41,103 bases of DNA from contig CALXRR010000009.1 in the NCBI GenBank assembly GCA_944390905.1, forward strand, positions 1 through 41,103, in the 5' to 3' direction. Source of the stretch: an uncultured Alphaproteobacteria bacterium. GTDB lineage: Bacteria > Pseudomonadota > Alphaproteobacteria > RF32 > CAG-239. The notes under the pieces were generated by a model. The model was not told the DNA's origin. It ran no database searches and worked only from the letters and a program-made list of their open reading frames with translations. Position numbers and translations under genes: made by a program. Shown in pieces: positions 1 to 8,087 of this stretch (positions are counted from its first letter, which is position 1; each line of letters starts with the position of its first letter).

Positions 1-950
1 GCTTTTTTGCCGGCACGCACTTCAAAATGGAGCTGAGGCTCGTTCACTCCGCCGGTGTCACCGACTGTAGCGATTTTTTCGCCTTTGACCACTTTCTGGC
101 CTTTTTTGACCAGCAGTTTTTGGTTGTGGGCATAAGCGGTAATCCATCCTCCGGAATGCTTAACCAAAATCAGGTTGCCAAAGCCTTTCAGCTCGTTTCC
201 GGCATAGACGACGGTTCCTTTATCGGCGGCTTTAACAGCGGTTCCTTTTGGTGCTTGGATATTAATACCGTCATTATTGCGGCCTTTGCCGATAGCCCCA
301 AACTTGGATATTACTTTACCTTTGACCGGCCAAGCAAACTTGCTTGAGCGTTTTTGTACGGTAGTAGCCTTTGATTTTGAGGTCGAAGATGAAGCTTTTT
401 TAACCGTTTGTTTTTTAGCGGTTGATGCCTTCTTTGCGGTTGATGATTTTTTAGCCGTTGAGGTTGACTTTTTGCTGGTTGTTTTCGGGGCATACCATTC
501 GGTTGTGTCCTCGGTGTCATAAGCCGCGGTGTTGGTGGTTACCGCCCCCGGCAAATCAAGCCTCTGCCCGATGCTTAAAGTATACGGCGGTTCAATGTGG
601 TTGACGCGACTCAAAGTTGTCAAATCCACGCCATATCGTTTTGAAATACTGTAAAGAGTGTCTCCTTTTTCAACAATATGGTATCTTGCCGAAGGAATAC
701 GCAGCACCTGTCCGACAGCCAGAGTATACGGAGGTCTAAGGTTATTGGTGGTAATAAGGTCGCGCAACGGCACATCATACCGGCGGGATATACTGTATAA
801 GGTGTCACCTTTGGCCACGGTTATTGTATCCGGCACATTGCCGAACAGAGTTGTGGCAACATCATAGTTCAGCAACTGAATACGTCCGGAGTTCATAGAA
901 CAACCGGCAAGCAGCATCAATCCCGCAACTAACCACAAACGTTTTGCCAT
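1..950 (-). CDS. nlpD: NlpD-like lipoprotein, two LysM domains and a degenerate LytM/M23 domain (partial, C-terminus off the window)
   Basis: The frame is open from an ATG at 950 to the window edge, 316 codons. The start is preceded by AAGG. It begins with a lipoprotein signal peptide ending in the lipobox LLAGC (Cys about 17), followed by two LysM modules (each with KGDTLYSISxRY and an RIP or DLP end), a Lys/Ser/Thr-rich linker, and a LytM domain ending near the conserved LHFE. Only the last few residues are missing. In active M23 peptidases zinc is held by an H...D pair and an HxH motif. Here the first motif reads NNDGINI and the second AHN, so two ligands are gone. This matches the NlpD/EnvC type, which activates periplasmic amidases for septum splitting rather than cutting peptidoglycan. 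The role is inferred from this family. No neighbouring amidase is visible. Confidence 0.85.
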   Translation of the reverse strand, partial: MAKRLWLVAGLMLLAGCSMNSGRIQLLNYDVATTLFGNVPDTITVAKGDTLYSISRRYDVPLRDLITTNNLRPPYTLAVGQVLRIPSARYHIVEKGDTLYSISKRYGVDLTTLSRVNHIEPPYTLSIGQRLDLPGAVTTNTAAYDTEDTTEWYAPKTTSKKSTSTAKKSSTAKKASTAKKQTVKKASSSTSKSKATTVQKRSSKFAWPVKGKVISKFGAIGKGRNNDGINIQAPKGTAVKAADKGTVVYAGNELKGFGNLILVKHSGGWITAYAHNQKLLVKKGQKVVKGEKIATVGDTGGVNEPQLHFEVRAGKK

Positions 951-1013
951 TACCTTACTCTGTTATAAATCAAGCATTTAATCACAACTTAACACAAATA
1001 AGTTTAAATTTAC

Positions 1014-2024
1014 TTACTTTTTATCAGAAGATTTAATCCCGTAGTTTCGGTTTTTGAGAGCCGATGCAATATGCCGGTTCATTCTGGCCATCATCGTATC
1101 CACGGTATCACTGAAGTTTTTGCGGTTGGTGTAAGAAATCACAAACATCTCTGCATTATAGCTGTCCACCCCAAGCTGTTGTATCATTTTTACTAATGGA
1201 TAATACATATTTTCGGCGGTTTGCGCAGCCTTTTCGCGAGGCATCAACGGCATCACCATCGCAAAACAAGTTTTGTTAAATCGTCCGACCACAGCCTTTT
1301 CGCCGGCATTTTGCTTGCAAATCTGCGCCGCTTGCTTAATCAGCTTGTCGCCTCGGTCAAAGTCAATGCCTTTGCAAACAAAGTCATATACGTCTTTAAG
1401 CTCCAATACGATTAATGAAAAATCTTTATTGTAGCGCTTGCAACGGTTAAAGTCTTTTTCCATCTGCTTAAACAACGCTTCTTCGTTTACAATATTGGCA
1501 CTGAGAGTATCGCGGTTTTGGAGCTTTTTGAGTTTTCCCTGCAGAGCATCGGCCTCAGATACATCACGCAGTACGACACTCATTCCCACACAATTAAGCA
1601 CTTCATCCAACACCGGCCGGATTCGCATTTTCATTTTCAGGTTGTGCCCCGGCACCGGCATAAAAATCACCTCGTTGTTAATGGTCTGCGGGTTGCGTTT
1701 AAGCTTTTGCAGACAAGAGTTCAAATACGCCAGATTCGCGGGAGTATCGGCCATAAAGTTTCCCAAAATCGGTTGGTTCAAAATTTTTTCTGCTGTTGTT
1801 CTGAAGAATTGGCACGCAGTGTCGTTAATATAATTCAGGCACAAATCTTGGTCTAAGTGGAAATAAATTTCGCCTTTGTTGCGCTGGTCGACAGGCGTTT
1901 GCTTGCGGCTTTCTTGCAATAATTCCTTGAAACTGTTAGAAAGTTTTTTGAGCTTGCTCCGCAATATCAACACATATACGAGCAAAGCCGCCGCCGCGAT
2001 GCTTGCCGAAATTCCCCAAATCAT
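1014..2024 (-). CDS. Membrane-anchored PAS protein with a degenerate GGDEF domain
   Basis: 336 residues. One N-terminal membrane segment (about 3-22), a short basic coiled stretch, a PAS-type domain (about 50-165), then a GGDEF-like fold (about 180-325). The GGDEF fold is recognisable from an RYNKDFSLIVLELKD strand and a GDKLIKQAAQ helix, but the GGDEF signature is replaced by RFNKTC. Diguanylate cyclases need this motif for GTP and metal, so enzymatic activity is unlikely and a sensor or scaffold role is more plausible (inference). The start is well supported: AGGAGG lies about 6 nt before the ATG at 2024, with a perfect TATAAT -10 box just upstream. The gene is divergent from sufB. Confidence 0.75.
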   Translation of the reverse strand: MIWGISASIAAAALLVYVLILRSKLKKLSNSFKELLQESRKQTPVDQRNKGEIYFHLDQDLCLNYINDTACQFFRTTAEKILNQPILGNFMADTPANLAYLNSCLQKLKRNPQTINNEVIFMPVPGHNLKMKMRIRPVLDEVLNCVGMSVVLRDVSEADALQGKLKKLQNRDTLSANIVNEEALFKQMEKDFNRCKRYNKDFSLIVLELKDVYDFVCKGIDFDRGDKLIKQAAQICKQNAGEKAVVGRFNKTCFAMVMPLMPREKAAQTAENMYYPLVKMIQQLGVDSYNAEMFVISYTNRKNFSDTVDTMMARMNRHIASALKNRNYGIKSSDKK

Positions 2025-2045
2025 AGCCGCCTCCTGCTGTTGTTA

Positions 2046-2082
2046 GGCTCCCATTATAACAGCTAATTTTAAAGTTTCATTA
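2046..2082 (-). promoter_or_regulatory. Promoter for the PAS/GGDEF-like gene
   Basis: On the minus strand a perfect TATAAT -10 box lies at 2058-2053, giving a start near 2046 and a leader of about 22 nt containing AGGAGG. The -35 region is poor (an ATGAAA-like stretch about 16-17 nt upstream), so the exact promoter is uncertain. Confidence 0.4.
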
Positions 2083-2090
2083 AATAAAAG

Positions 2091-2119
2091 TTGCTTTTTG
2101 GATTAAAAAATCTTATTTT
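2091..2119 (+). promoter_or_regulatory. Possible sufB promoter
   Basis: TTGCTT at 2091-2096 and TATTTT at 2114-2119 with a 17-nt spacer, 32 nt before the sufB start. The -10 box is weak. I see no convincing IscR or Fur-type palindrome by eye. Confidence 0.3.
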
Positions 2120-2150
2120 GAAGCAGAAATTAAAAATATAGAGAAGATTA

Positions 2151-3605
2151 ATGTCAACAGAGACTGAAAAACCTGAAATCATAGATGAAAGCGGTGATAA
2201 ATATAAATACGGCTTTGTCACCGACATCGCCTCAGATTCGGCACCCATGGGGCTGAATGAGGATATCATCCGCTTTATCTCTGCCAAAAAAGGCGAGCCG
2301 GATTGGCTTCTGGAGTGGCGCTTGCAGGCTTTTCGCTTTTGGCAAAAGCTTGAGGAGCCGACCTGGGCTAAACTGCACTATGATAAAATTGATTATCAAA
2401 GCTTGCATTACTACGCTGCCCCCAAGCAAAAAGTCTCTCCCAAGAGCTTGGATGAGGTTGACCCCGAGCTTTTGGCCACTTATGAAAAATTGGGTATCCC
2501 CCTCAAAGAGCAAGAGGCTCTGGCCGGCGTAGTCGCGGTTGATGCGGTTTTCGATTCGGTTTCGGTTGCCACCACTTATCGCGCCAAACTCGCTGAACAA
2601 GGCATCATCTTCTGCTCCATTTCTGAGGCGGTTAAACACCACCCTGACTTGGTTCGCCAATATTTGGGCTCGGTCGTCCCTTATACCGACAACTTTTTTG
2701 CTTGCTTAAACTCGGCAGTTTTTACCGATGGCTCTTTTGTATATATTCCCAAAGGCGTCCGCTGCCCGATGGAGCTTTCTACCTATTTCCGCATTAATGC
2801 CAAGAATACCGGCCAGTTTGAGCGCACGTTGATTATTGCTGATGAGGGCAGCTATGTCTCTTATCTTGAAGGCTGCACCGCTCCCCAGCGTGATGAAAAC
2901 CAGCTCCACGCCGCCATCGTTGAAATTGTCATTCTTAAAGATGCCGAGGTCAAATATTCCACCGTGCAAAACTGGTACCCCGGAGACAAAGACGGTAAAG
3001 GCGGTGTCTATAACTTTGTGACCAAACGTGCCGCCTGCCGCGGAGCCAACTCCAAAGTATCATGGACTCAGGTTGAAACCGGTTCGGCGGTAACGTGGAA
3101 GTATCCGTCCTGCATTTTGCAAGGCGACAATTCAGTCGGCGAGTTCTACTCTGTTGCCATTACCAACAACTTGCAACAGGCTGACACCGGTACCAAAATG
3201 CTGCATATCGGCAAAAACACCACCTCCAAAATCATTTCCAAGGGCATATCCGCCGGCCGCTCCAATCAAACTTACCGCGGCTTGGTTAAAGTCAGTCCCC
3301 ATGCCTCCGGTGCGCGCAACTACTCGCAGTGCGACAGCCTTTTAATCGGCGCTTCTTGCGGCTCTCATACCGTCCCTTATGTTGAAAACCGCAATAAGAC
3401 CGCCCGCTTAGAGCACGAGGCTACCACTTCCAAAATCAGCGATGAACAACTCTTTTATTGCCGCCAGCGCGGTATCGGGGAGGAGGAGGCCGTCAGCCTC
3501 ATCGTCAATGGTTTTTGCAAAGAGGTCATGCAGCACCTGCCGCTGGAGTTCGCCATTGAGGCCGCCAAGTTAATCAACATCAGTCTGGAAGGGAGCGTCG
3601 GCTGA
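2151..3605 (+). CDS. sufB: Fe-S cluster scaffold subunit SufB
   Basis: 484 residues, full length for SufB. SufB is the scaffold of the SufBC2D complex, on which Fe-S clusters are built in the cytoplasm before transfer to apoproteins. Typical stretches are visible, such as the [15 protein letters not shown] segment, the beta-helix core, and a C-terminal RGIGEEEA motif shared with SufD. It is the first gene of a sufB-C-D-S operon. The ATG at 2151 has only a weak AGAAG upstream, but the protein begins normally there. No iscR-type regulator precedes it in the window. Confidence 0.95.
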   Translation: MSTETEKPEIIDESGDKYKYGFVTDIASDSAPMGLNEDIIRFISAKKGEPDWLLEWRLQAFRFWQKLEEPTWAKLHYDKIDYQSLHYYAAPKQKVSPKSLDEVDPELLATYEKLGIPLKEQEALAGVVAVDAVFDSVSVATTYRAKLAEQGIIFCSISEAVKHHPDLVRQYLGSVVPYTDNFFACLNSAVFTDGSFVYIPKGVRCPMELSTYFRINAKNTGQFERTLIIADEGSYVSYLEGCTAPQRDENQLHAAIVEIVILKDAEVKYSTVQNWYPGDKDGKGGVYNFVTKRAACRGANSKVSWTQVETGSAVTWKYPSCILQGDNSVGEFYSVAITNNLQQADTGTKMLHIGKNTTSKIISKGISAGRSNQTYRGLVKVSPHASGARNYSQCDSLLIGASCGSHTVPYVENRNKTARLEHEATTSKISDEQLFYCRQRGIGEEEAVSLIVNGFCKEVMQHLPLEFAIEAAKLINISLEGSVG

Positions 3606-3656
3606 TTTTATGAGCTCCGCAATCCCTGCCTCTAACTATTAAAGAAGTAAAAGATA

Positions 3657-4418
3657 ATGAAAACACCGTTGCTTGAAATTGAAGATTTATGCGCCCGCGT
3701 CCAAGATAAAGAGATTATCAAAGGCTTTAACCTGACGATTAATGCCGGAGAAGTCCATGCCATCATGGGGCCGAACGGCGCCGGCAAATCCACCTTGTCT
3801 TACGTGCTTTGCGGCAAACCCGGTTACGAGGTAACCTCCGGCAAAGTCCGCTTCAAAGGGCAAGATTTATTGAGTATGTCGGTTGAAGAGCGCGCCCGTG
3901 AAGGCTTATTTTTAATTATGCAATATCCGGTTGAAATCCCAGGTGTACCGGTTACTACCTTTTTAAAGCACGCTATCAATGCCGTGCGCAAACACCGCCA
4001 AGAGCCTGAGCTCGATACTCCGTCTTTTTTGAAACTCATCAGAGAAGAGAGCAAAAAGCTTGGCATTTCGGCTGATATGCTCAAGCGTCCGGTCAATGTC
4101 GGCTTTTCCGGAGGGGAGAAAAAACGCTTAGAAACCCTCCAACTCAGTATCTTAAAACCTTCATTCGCCATTTTGGATGAGGCTGACTCCGGTCTGGATA
4201 TCGATGCCTTAAAAGTCGTTGCCGACGGGGTCAATGCTGAGCGTAGTGATTCAAACGCCATGCTGGTGATTACTCACTATCAACGCCTACTTAATTATAT
4301 TGTGCCGGACTTTGTCCATATCTTTGCCGATGGTCATATCGTCCAGTCCGGCGGCAAGGAACTGGCACTCGAGCTTGAAGAGAGCGGCTATGCTCGTTTT
4401 GTGAAAGAGAACAACTAA
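3657..4418 (+). CDS. sufC: Fe-S assembly ATPase SufC
   Basis: 253 residues, an ABC-type ATPase of the SufBC2D complex that powers conformational change of the SufB-SufD heterodimer. Walker A GPNGAGKST is at about 38-46, the ABC signature SGGEKKR at about 151-157, and Walker B AILDEADSGLD at about 171-181. It follows sufB after a 51-nt gap and overlaps the sufD start by one base (TAATG), which indicates translational coupling. Confidence 0.96.
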   Translation: MKTPLLEIEDLCARVQDKEIIKGFNLTINAGEVHAIMGPNGAGKSTLSYVLCGKPGYEVTSGKVRFKGQDLLSMSVEERAREGLFLIMQYPVEIPGVPVTTFLKHAINAVRKHRQEPELDTPSFLKLIREESKKLGISADMLKRPVNVGFSGGEKKRLETLQLSILKPSFAILDEADSGLDIDALKVVADGVNAERSDSNAMLVITHYQRLLNYIVPDFVHIFADGHIVQSGGKELALELEESGYARFVKENN

Positions 4419-5698
4419 TGAGCGGCTTGTTGCAAAATATAGAACTTCCGGAGGCCAACCTGCCGTGGCTTTTTGCCCTGCGTGAAAAAGGGCGTGAGGC
4501 TTTCCTCCGCCAAGGCTTGCCCACGGCCAAAACCGAGGCTTGGAAATATACCCGCCCGCGTGATTTGCAGGTTGATGACTTTGTAATGCAAACATCACCT
4601 TGCCATTGCTCTGATGAGTGTGATTGTGAGCATCATTCCCATTCCTCCTTGGATGATGCTTTGCCTTTTGACTGCTATGCCCTGCATTTTGACAATGGGC
4701 ACCTCCGTCATGAGCATTTGCCGCTTCCGCGCGGGGTTCAGATTATGCCTTTGAGTGATGCCTTTAGTTTTGCTGACGATATCAAATCCCGCCTTGGCAA
4801 GACGCTCAATCTGGATAAATATCCTTTTGCGGCGCTCAATACCGCTTATTTGAATGAAGGGGTTTATATCAGCATCGCCAAACATACCCGTTTGGACAAA
4901 CCTCTGGCTCTGGTTTATCATACGCACAGCTGCCACGATAACTTATTTTTCAACCTCCGCAATCTGATAGTGGTTGAAAGCGGGGCTCAGGCCGAGCTTA
5001 TTGAATATCATCACTATTCCGGCGCTGAAAAAAGCCGCTATTTTGCTAATATTGTTAATGAGATTTTTGTGGGACGCGACGCTGTATTGTCCCACTACAA
5101 ACTCCAAGATGAGGCGTTTAAGGCTGTCCATATCGCCTTTAACGGCGTCAAGGTCAAAGGCGGCGGAGCGTATAGAAGCTTTTGCCTCCAAAAGGGTGCC
5201 AATCTGGCTCGCAATGAAACCTTTGTCAGCTTAACGGAAGAGGGCGCCTCAACCGAGGTCAATGCCGCTTATCTTATGAATGGCTGGGCCACCATTGATA
5301 CTACTACCGATGTTGAGCATTTAGCGCCGCAAACTGTCTCTTCGCAGTTAGTCAAAGGCGTTGTCGGCGGTGAGGCCAAAGGCGTTTTTCAGGGCAAAAT
5401 TCATATTGCGCCCCACGCCGTCAAAACCGAAGGCCACCAGCTCCACAAAGCTTTGCTGCTGACCGATACGGCCGAGGTTGACTGCAAGCCCGAGCTTGAA
5501 ATTTTTGCTGATGATGTTAAATGCTCGCACGGCGCTGCCAGCGGTGAACTTGATGAAGAGCAGCTTTTCTATATGCGCTCCCGCGGTATTGGGGAAGACG
5601 AGGCCAAACAGCTTTTAATTGACGCTTATCTGGAAGATGTTTTGAACACTCTGCCGGATACATCTGTCAAACAATGGTTCGCAAGTAAAGTAAAATAG
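4418..5698 (+). CDS. sufD: Fe-S assembly protein SufD, with a Cys/His-rich N-terminal insert
   Basis: 426 residues. SufD pairs with SufB in the SufBC2D scaffold. The C-terminal half has the usual beta-helix and the LDEEQLFYMRSRGIGEDEA motif also present in SufB. The N-terminal region contains an unusual run at residues 62-76 with four Cys and three His within 15 residues (beginning CHCSDECDC), which I do not recall from ordinary SufD proteins. It could bind metal or be a lineage-specific loop. The start codon overlaps the sufC stop; sufS follows after 16 nt. Confidence 0.93.
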   Translation: MSGLLQNIELPEANLPWLFALREKGREAFLRQGLPTAKTEAWKYTRPRDLQVDDFVMQTSPCHCSDECDCEHHSHSSLDDALPFDCYALHFDNGHLRHEHLPLPRGVQIMPLSDAFSFADDIKSRLGKTLNLDKYPFAALNTAYLNEGVYISIAKHTRLDKPLALVYHTHSCHDNLFFNLRNLIVVESGAQAELIEYHHYSGAEKSRYFANIVNEIFVGRDAVLSHYKLQDEAFKAVHIAFNGVKVKGGGAYRSFCLQKGANLARNETFVSLTEEGASTEVNAAYLMNGWATIDTTTDVEHLAPQTVSSQLVKGVVGGEAKGVFQGKIHIAPHAVKTEGHQLHKALLLTDTAEVDCKPELEIFADDVKCSHGAASGELDEEQLFYMRSRGIGEDEAKQLLIDAYLEDVLNTLPDTSVKQWFASKVK

Positions 5699-5714
5699 GG
5701 TTAAGAGAACAACC

Positions 5715-6929
5715 ATGTATGATATAGATAAAATTCGCAAGGACTTTCCGGAACTTGATATCTTTGTCAACAACCGCCCGAATATTTTTCTGGATACGGC
5801 GGCCTCCGCCCTCAAACCTTGGGTGGTTATCGAGAAAATGGCCGATATTATGAGCAGCAAATATGCCAATGTCCACCGCGGAGCTTATACTCTTTCGGAG
5901 CAGATTACATTTGAGTTTGAGCAGGCGCGGGATATGGTTTGCCATTTTGTTGGAGCCAAAAACAGCAAGGAGATAGTCTTTACGCGCAACGCGACCGAGG
6001 CGATTAATCTGGTTGCCTCCACATGGGGACGTCAAAACCTCCGCCCCGGAGATGAAGTCTTGATTTCCGAAGCCGAACACCATGCCAATTTAGTAACCTG
6101 GCAAGTCTTGCGGGATGAACTGGGGTTCAGCCTCAAGGTCTTTAAGATTGGTGATGACGGAAGCTTTATTATGGACGAGTACCTTAAATGCCTTAATGAG
6201 AAGACCAAGCTGGTTGCAGTAACCGCCATGTCAAACGTGCTGGGCACAATATTCCCGATTCGCAAAATCACTGATGCCGCGCACGATGCGGGGGCTTTGG
6301 TTTTGGTTGATGCCTGCCAATATGCAGTACATAACCGTATGGATGTAGACTATTGGGGTTGTGATTTTCTGGCATTTTCAGGGCACAAGACCTATGGTCC
6401 GACAGGCATAGGAGCACTGTATGTGCGCTATGATATTTTAGCCAATATGCCGCCTTACCAGTTGGGTGGTGAAATGGTCAAGAAGGTGACTTATGAGCAT
6501 ACGACTTTTGCCGATGCACCGGCACGATTTGAGGCTGGCACTCCGGCAATTGTTGAGGCCATAGGTCTTGGTGCGGCAATAAAATATATGCTGGGTATAG
6601 GCTTGACGGAGATACAAGTCCATGAGATGGAGCTTACTCAATATGCCACCGAGGCTCTGAGCTCGGTTAAGGATCTGAGCTTGGTTGGTACGGCGGCCGG
6701 CAAGGGCGGAGTATTTTCGTTCAATATCAAGGGGATTCATCCGCAAGATTTAGCTTATATCATCAATAAAGAGGGTGTCTCGATTCGCACCGGCCACCAT
6801 TGCGCGGAACCATTGGTGCATCGAATGGGATATGAGAGCGTCGCCCGCGCCAGCATAGGCCTTTATAGCCGCAAGGAGGATATCGACGCACTGGTTAAGG
6901 CGCTGGAAAAAGCCAAAACATTTTTCTAA
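5715..6929 (+). CDS. sufS: Cysteine desulfurase SufS
   Basis: 404 residues, a group II PLP-dependent cysteine desulfurase that supplies persulfide sulfur to the SUF scaffold. The PLP lysine lies in SGHKTYGPTG (K225) and the active-site cysteine in RTGHHCAEP (C363). It ends the suf operon. No sufE, sufU or sufT is seen next to it, so the sulfur acceptor must be encoded elsewhere or the transfer is direct. The ATG at 5715 is preceded by AAGAGAAC. Confidence 0.95.
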   Translation: MYDIDKIRKDFPELDIFVNNRPNIFLDTAASALKPWVVIEKMADIMSSKYANVHRGAYTLSEQITFEFEQARDMVCHFVGAKNSKEIVFTRNATEAINLVASTWGRQNLRPGDEVLISEAEHHANLVTWQVLRDELGFSLKVFKIGDDGSFIMDEYLKCLNEKTKLVAVTAMSNVLGTIFPIRKITDAAHDAGALVLVDACQYAVHNRMDVDYWGCDFLAFSGHKTYGPTGIGALYVRYDILANMPPYQLGGEMVKKVTYEHTTFADAPARFEAGTPAIVEAIGLGAAIKYMLGIGLTEIQVHEMELTQYATEALSSVKDLSLVGTAAGKGGVFSFNIKGIHPQDLAYIINKEGVSIRTGHHCAEPLVHRMGYESVARASIGLYSRKEDIDALVKALEKAKTFF

Positions 6930-6931
6930 CC

Positions 6932-6956
6932 ACCCATAAGGGGTAGAGCTTTTTTG
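6932..6956 (+). terminator. Weak possible suf operon terminator
   Basis: A short ACCC...GGGT stem (6932-6935 with 6941-6944) is followed after AGAGC by six T residues. The stem is too short to be confident, but this is the only candidate after sufS. Confidence 0.3.
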
Positions 6957-6993
6957 ATACCTCTTCCTTTCTCCTCCTGCCTCCAAATATATT

Positions 6994-7140
6994 CCTCTCC
7001 CGTGCAGGAAGCTGAGGCAGCTTCACCCCCTAACTTAGCTGTTGAGGAATAGTGGCAAATAAGTCGCGCCACGATGCTCGTGGAGCCCTAGCTTAGCTGT
7101 GGCTTGTTTCATACCCAGAAAGCCGCGTTGCTTAGGTAGT
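6994..7140 (+). repeat. Dispersed hairpin repeat A, copy 1
   Basis: About 147 bp that recur at 40434-40600 in the same orientation and at 9037-9175 inverted. Two perfect hairpins are present: GAAGCTG with CAGCTTC (7008-7014 and 7018-7024) and CCACGA with TCGTGG (7069-7074 and 7078-7083). The inverted copy carries GAAGCGG with CCGCTTC and CCACCG with CGGTGG, so both stems are kept by paired changes. No open reading frame is conserved among the copies. The element appears structural and non-coding. Confidence 0.75.
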
Positions 7141-7253
7141 GCCGCTTGCCTATAATTTTGCACTGTCATCCTCGGACAAGCGAAGCGCGCCCCTCGGATC
7201 TAAGTTTAATAAAGTATCTATGTTTAATCTTAAGATTATACCATTCAAAACAA

Positions 7254-7303
7254 TCATCCACCACAAGCTGAATAGCCTGTGCCTCCGGCTCCCGCCGGAG
7301 CCT
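7254..7303 (+). repeat. REP-like double-hairpin repeat, copy 1
   Basis: Two adjacent hairpins: an imperfect CACAAGCT/AGCCTGTG stem (7262-7269 and 7274-7281), then CTCCGGC/GCCGGAG (7283-7289 and 7294-7300). The same unit, beginning CATCCACCACA, recurs at 7646-7695 and 40651-40697 with different loops. Confidence 0.7.
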
Positions 7304-7345
7304 TTCTCCACTCGCATTTTCTTACCGGCTTCTTCCAAACCTTTC

Positions 7346-7414
7346 CCTCTCCCGTGCAGGGAGAGGTCGACGACAGGCCGTCGGGAGAGGGCAGCACCGG
7401 CGCGAGTGCGCCGG
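7346..7414 (+). repeat. GC-rich hairpin cluster
   Basis: A perfect CCTCTCCC/GGGAGAGG hairpin (7346-7353 and 7359-7366), also present at 40434-40454, is followed by CCGGCGC/GCGCCGG (7397-7403 and 7408-7414). The first half of the former hairpin also starts repeat A copy 1 at 6994. Confidence 0.6.
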
Positions 7415-7435
7415 AAAGATTTTTTTATATTTTTT

Positions 7436-7556
7436 GTCCCTTCCTCCTTTTTTTCTTTCTCCTTTTTACTTCCTTCTTTCTCCTTTCTCCTTTCTCCTTT
7501 CTCCTTTCTCCTTTTTACTTCCTTCTTTCTCCTTTCTTTTATACCTCCTCCTCCCC
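7436..7556 (+). repeat. Polypyrimidine tract with TTTCTCC tandem repeats
   Basis: About 120 nt almost wholly C and T on the plus strand. It contains five or more tandem copies of the 7-mer TTTCTCC and a larger duplicated block containing CCTTTTTACTTCCTTC about 50 bp apart. Long ORFs crossing it are low-complexity artefacts. Confidence 0.75.
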
Positions 7557-7645
7557 TAAACTTGATAGACAAAATTAGCTATAATACACAAATTTACCCC
7601 AACCAACCACTCAAAATCTTACCTCTTCACCTGCTTTATAAAAAA

Positions 7646-7695
7646 CATCCACCACAGGCTGTTTCAGCCTGTGCCTCCGGCGAAAGCCGGAGCCT
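7646..7695 (+). repeat. REP-like double-hairpin repeat, copy 2
   Basis: Perfect 9-bp stem CACAGGCTG/CAGCCTGTG (7653-7661 and 7665-7673), followed by CTCCGGC-gaaa-GCCGGAG (7675-7692). An 11-mer GACAAAATTAG lies about 90 bp downstream of this copy (7785), upstream of it at 7568, and downstream of the third REP copy (40787), suggesting local duplication of a larger unit. Confidence 0.7.
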
Positions 7696-7780
7696 TTCCT
7701 CCCTTTCCACTTACCGACCTTTAATTTTTCTCCCTCCCCTATCCTTTCCCGCCCCTCTCTGACATCACCTCCTTAAAGCT

Positions 7781-8087
7781 GTTGGACAAAATTAGCCAAA
7801 CGTTACTGAATACCGCCATCATCTCTTGAAAATCAATATTTCACCATTACATCAAAAACCGCTTGCAACCTTGGCGCCAAAGTGGTATTCTGAATCTGCA
7901 GTTGGATGAACCGGCTGCGGTGTCTCAAAAACACCTCAACGTTTAATATCCACGTTGGCGTGGAGTGGGTGATATAAGCCTATGGTCGAATAAGCCCGAC
8001 TGTACGTTGACAGTTTTTGAGCTCCCCGCACCTTTTGTTTCTGACAAAGGTGCGTTGTTTTAACTCTAAAAACAATGGAGCTTTGTT
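7781..8087 (+). ncRNA. Structured 5' leader of the lectin-like gene (copy 1)
   Basis: About 300 nt matching the leader at 40782-41088. A 64-nt core (7825-7888) differs by one base from 40827-40890. Elements in order: a GGTGT/ACACC hairpin, an ACTGT/ACAGT hairpin (7999-8003 and 8010-8014), AGCTCC (8020-8025), a strong terminator-like hairpin with GCACC and GGTGC ends (8028-8038 and 8044-8053) followed by GTTGTTTT, then GGAGCT (8077-8082), which is the ribosome binding site of the gene. AGCTCC can pair perfectly with GGAGCT, enclosing the terminator-like hairpin. This looks like a cis-regulatory leader that can hide the Shine-Dalgarno sequence. I do not recognise it as a known riboswitch class. 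Confidence 0.6.

Noticed and set aside
7139..7762. Long ORFs on both strands across the repeat region
   Set aside because: They are read through the C/T-only tract and hairpin repeats, giving low-complexity Phe/Ser/Leu or Lys/Glu/Arg strings; no ribosome site and no conservation between repeat copies.
7906..7977. A 23-codon upstream ORF in the leader of the 8088 gene
   Set aside because: The related leader at 40782 lacks the ATG, so a leader peptide is not conserved.
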